Both the position numbers and the translations under genes were made by a program. Shown one piece after another: positions 6,131-7,103 of a stretch of DNA of 7,103 bases (positions are counted from its first letter, which is position 1; every line of letters starts with the position of its first letter). Under the pieces are notes generated by a model that was not told the DNA's origin, did no database searches, and was given only the letters and a program-made list of their open reading frames with translations. The DNA is from an uncultured Cocleimonas sp. (lineage in GTDB: Bacteria; Pseudomonadota; Gammaproteobacteria; Thiotrichales; Thiotrichaceae), in NCBI GenBank assembly GCA_937974135.1, contig CALJIH010000219.1, forward strand, positions 1 to 7,103, given 5' to 3'.

Positions 6131-6158
6131 ATTATTAAGTAGCATCATCTGCTACCAA
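6131..6158 (-). promoter_or_regulatory. Candidate aqpZ promoter with internal inverted repeat
   Basis: On the minus strand TTGGTA (6153-6158) and AATAAT (6131-6136) are 16 bases apart. Between and overlapping the -35 lies a perfect inverted repeat, GTAGCA (6139-6144), five bases, TGCTAC (6150-6155). Such placement in the spacer suits a repressor or activator operator; alternatively it is a chance hairpin. No family of regulator is identified. Confidence 0.4.
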
Positions 6159-6213
6159 ACATAAGTAGTTGATTAGATTCATGCGGTTCATTTGCATATT
6201 TATCAGCGTGCAT

Positions 6214-6237
6214 AAAAAAACCGAGTAAAAAACTCGG
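6214..6237 (-). terminator. Intrinsic terminator of the iron-binding protein gene
   Basis: The stem CCGAGT (6221-6226) and ACTCGG (6232-6237) closes an AAAAA loop, and seven A on the plus strand (6214-6220) give a T-run on the minus strand. It lies about 27 bases past the stop codon of the minus-strand iron transport gene. The stem is only six pairs but GC-rich. Confidence 0.8.
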
Positions 6238-6263
6238 CTTTTATGGATAAAGGCAATCTCAGT

Positions 6264-7103
6264 TTATTTCCACTTTGCTTTATCCATCAGTTGCGATGCT
6301 TCTTTATTAAGCTCTCCAAGCTTCGCTAGATTGATCGAATCTGCCTTGAATTCACCCCAATTTTTAAGTGTATCGCTCCAATCACCAGAGGTGATAACAG
6401 GGTATTCATAGTTAACTTGTGCATACCAGTTCTGAGACTTTTCGTTCACTAAAAACTCCATCAGTTTTTGAGCATTAGCTTTGTTTTTTGCTGCGTTGGT
6501 CATGGCAATTCCGCTAATATTCACGTGAGCTCCACGATCAGCTTGGTTTGGCCAAAAAATCGCTACTGCTTCAGCTGCTTTGTTCTGTTTTTCGTCCTTA
6601 CCGTGGATCATATTGCCGAAATAGTAGGTATTGGCGATGGCAATATCACATTCTCCCGCGGCGGCTGCTTTAATCTGATCGCGGTCACCACCTTTGGGTT
6701 TACGGGCTAAATTTGCAACAAACTTATCTGCCCATTCCTGAGTTTTTTCGGCACCATTATTAGCAATCATGGAGGCTACTAATGATTGATTATAAATATT
6801 TCCAGAGCTTCGTATGCAAATACGATTCTTCCATTTATCATCTGCAAGAGCTTCGTAAGTTGATAATTCCTCTGGCTTTACCTTATCTTTAACATAAAAA
6901 ATTGGGCGTGCGCGCAGAGACAGACCATACCAAATGCCTTTAGGATCTCTAAATGAAGCTGGAATTGCTTTTTCAAGTACTTCAGATTCTGTTGCTTGTA
7001 AAACACCCGCTTCGTTAGCTTTGTGTAAACGACCTGCATCGGTTGTGATAAATAAATCAGCAGGACTATTTATGCCTTCCGTTTTTAAACGTTTTAATAA
7101 TGG
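6264..7103 (-). CDS. Ferric iron ABC transporter, periplasmic iron-binding protein (partial, N-terminus beyond the window)
   Basis: The frame is open from the stop at 6264-6266 to the window edge, giving 279 residues; the internal methionine at 6770 is not the start. Proteins of the FutA/FbpA/AfuA group carry Fe3+ in the periplasm to an inner-membrane ABC transporter; about 50-60 residues including the signal peptide are missing here. Family features include PADLFITTDAGRLHKA near the left part, the FRDPKGIWYGLSLRAR segment, CIRSSGNIYNQSLVASMI, and the tandem tyrosines of NTYYFGN (codons at 6612-6629), which in relatives supply iron ligands. The C-terminal NYEYPV stretch also fits. The gene is in its own unit and ends in a hairpin terminator. 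Any permease and ATPase genes are not in the window. Subfamily symbol left open because futA, fbpA, afuA and others are used for close relatives. Confidence 0.93.
   Translation of the reverse strand, partial: PLLKRLKTEGINSPADLFITTDAGRLHKANEAGVLQATESEVLEKAIPASFRDPKGIWYGLSLRARPIFYVKDKVKPEELSTYEALADDKWKNRICIRSSGNIYNQSLVASMIANNGAEKTQEWADKFVANLARKPKGGDRDQIKAAAAGECDIAIANTYYFGNMIHGKDEKQNKAAEAVAIFWPNQADRGAHVNISGIAMTNAAKNKANAQKLMEFLVNEKSQNWYAQVNYEYPVITSGDWSDTLKNWGEFKADSINLAKLGELNKEASQLMDKAKWK

Noticed and set aside
6264..6770. Iron-binding protein starting at the internal methionine (6770)
   Set aside because: The frame continues without a stop to the window edge and the upstream residues match the family well, so the gene is truncated by the window, not short.

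Overview
The window looks like a chromosomal segment of a moderately AT-rich gammaproteobacterium. The hemA-prfA pair, a zinc-finger thioredoxin 2, exonuclease I (SbcB) of the enterobacterial length, and a Bacteria-type AqpZ all fit that group. The sequence alone does not fix a genus; a Thiotrichales-like relative is only a guess.

Layout. Positions 1-178 hold no convincing gene. A minus-strand block follows: prfA (release factor 1, 179-1264), hemA (glutamyl-tRNA reductase, 1265-2572), a zinc-finger thioredoxin (trxC, 2786-3229) and sbcB (exonuclease I, 3334-4779). hemA and prfA abut without a gap and are clearly co-transcribed. A divergent plus-strand hemJ-like gene (4926-5339, protoporphyrinogen oxidase family) comes next. 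Two more minus-strand genes follow: aqpZ (water channel, 5419-6105) and the C-terminal 279 residues of a ferric-iron ABC transporter binding protein (6264 to the window edge). hemA, hemJ and the iron-binding protein all bear on haem and iron, but they are not one operon.

The most unusual feature is a family of intergenic repeats. A perfect 16-base motif (AAAAGTAGGGGGGTGT) occurs four times, always in the same orientation, at 90-105, 2759-2774, 3251-3266 and 4803-4818. One copy sits in each non-coding gap of the left 4.9 kb; none is seen to the right, where gene ends instead carry ordinary hairpin/T-run terminators. Two copies (downstream of prfA and of sbcB) extend to about 72 bp. They share a bulged hairpin with paired, compensating base changes, followed on the plus strand by a T-run. 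One copy looks like an internal deletion of this element, and one forms a different, short bulged hairpin in the sbcB leader. This could be a small mobile or REP-like element, a structured RNA family, or an oriented protein-binding or uptake signal; the sequence cannot decide between them. A second oddity is the thioredoxin active site, which has Gly in place of the near-invariant Trp before CGPC.
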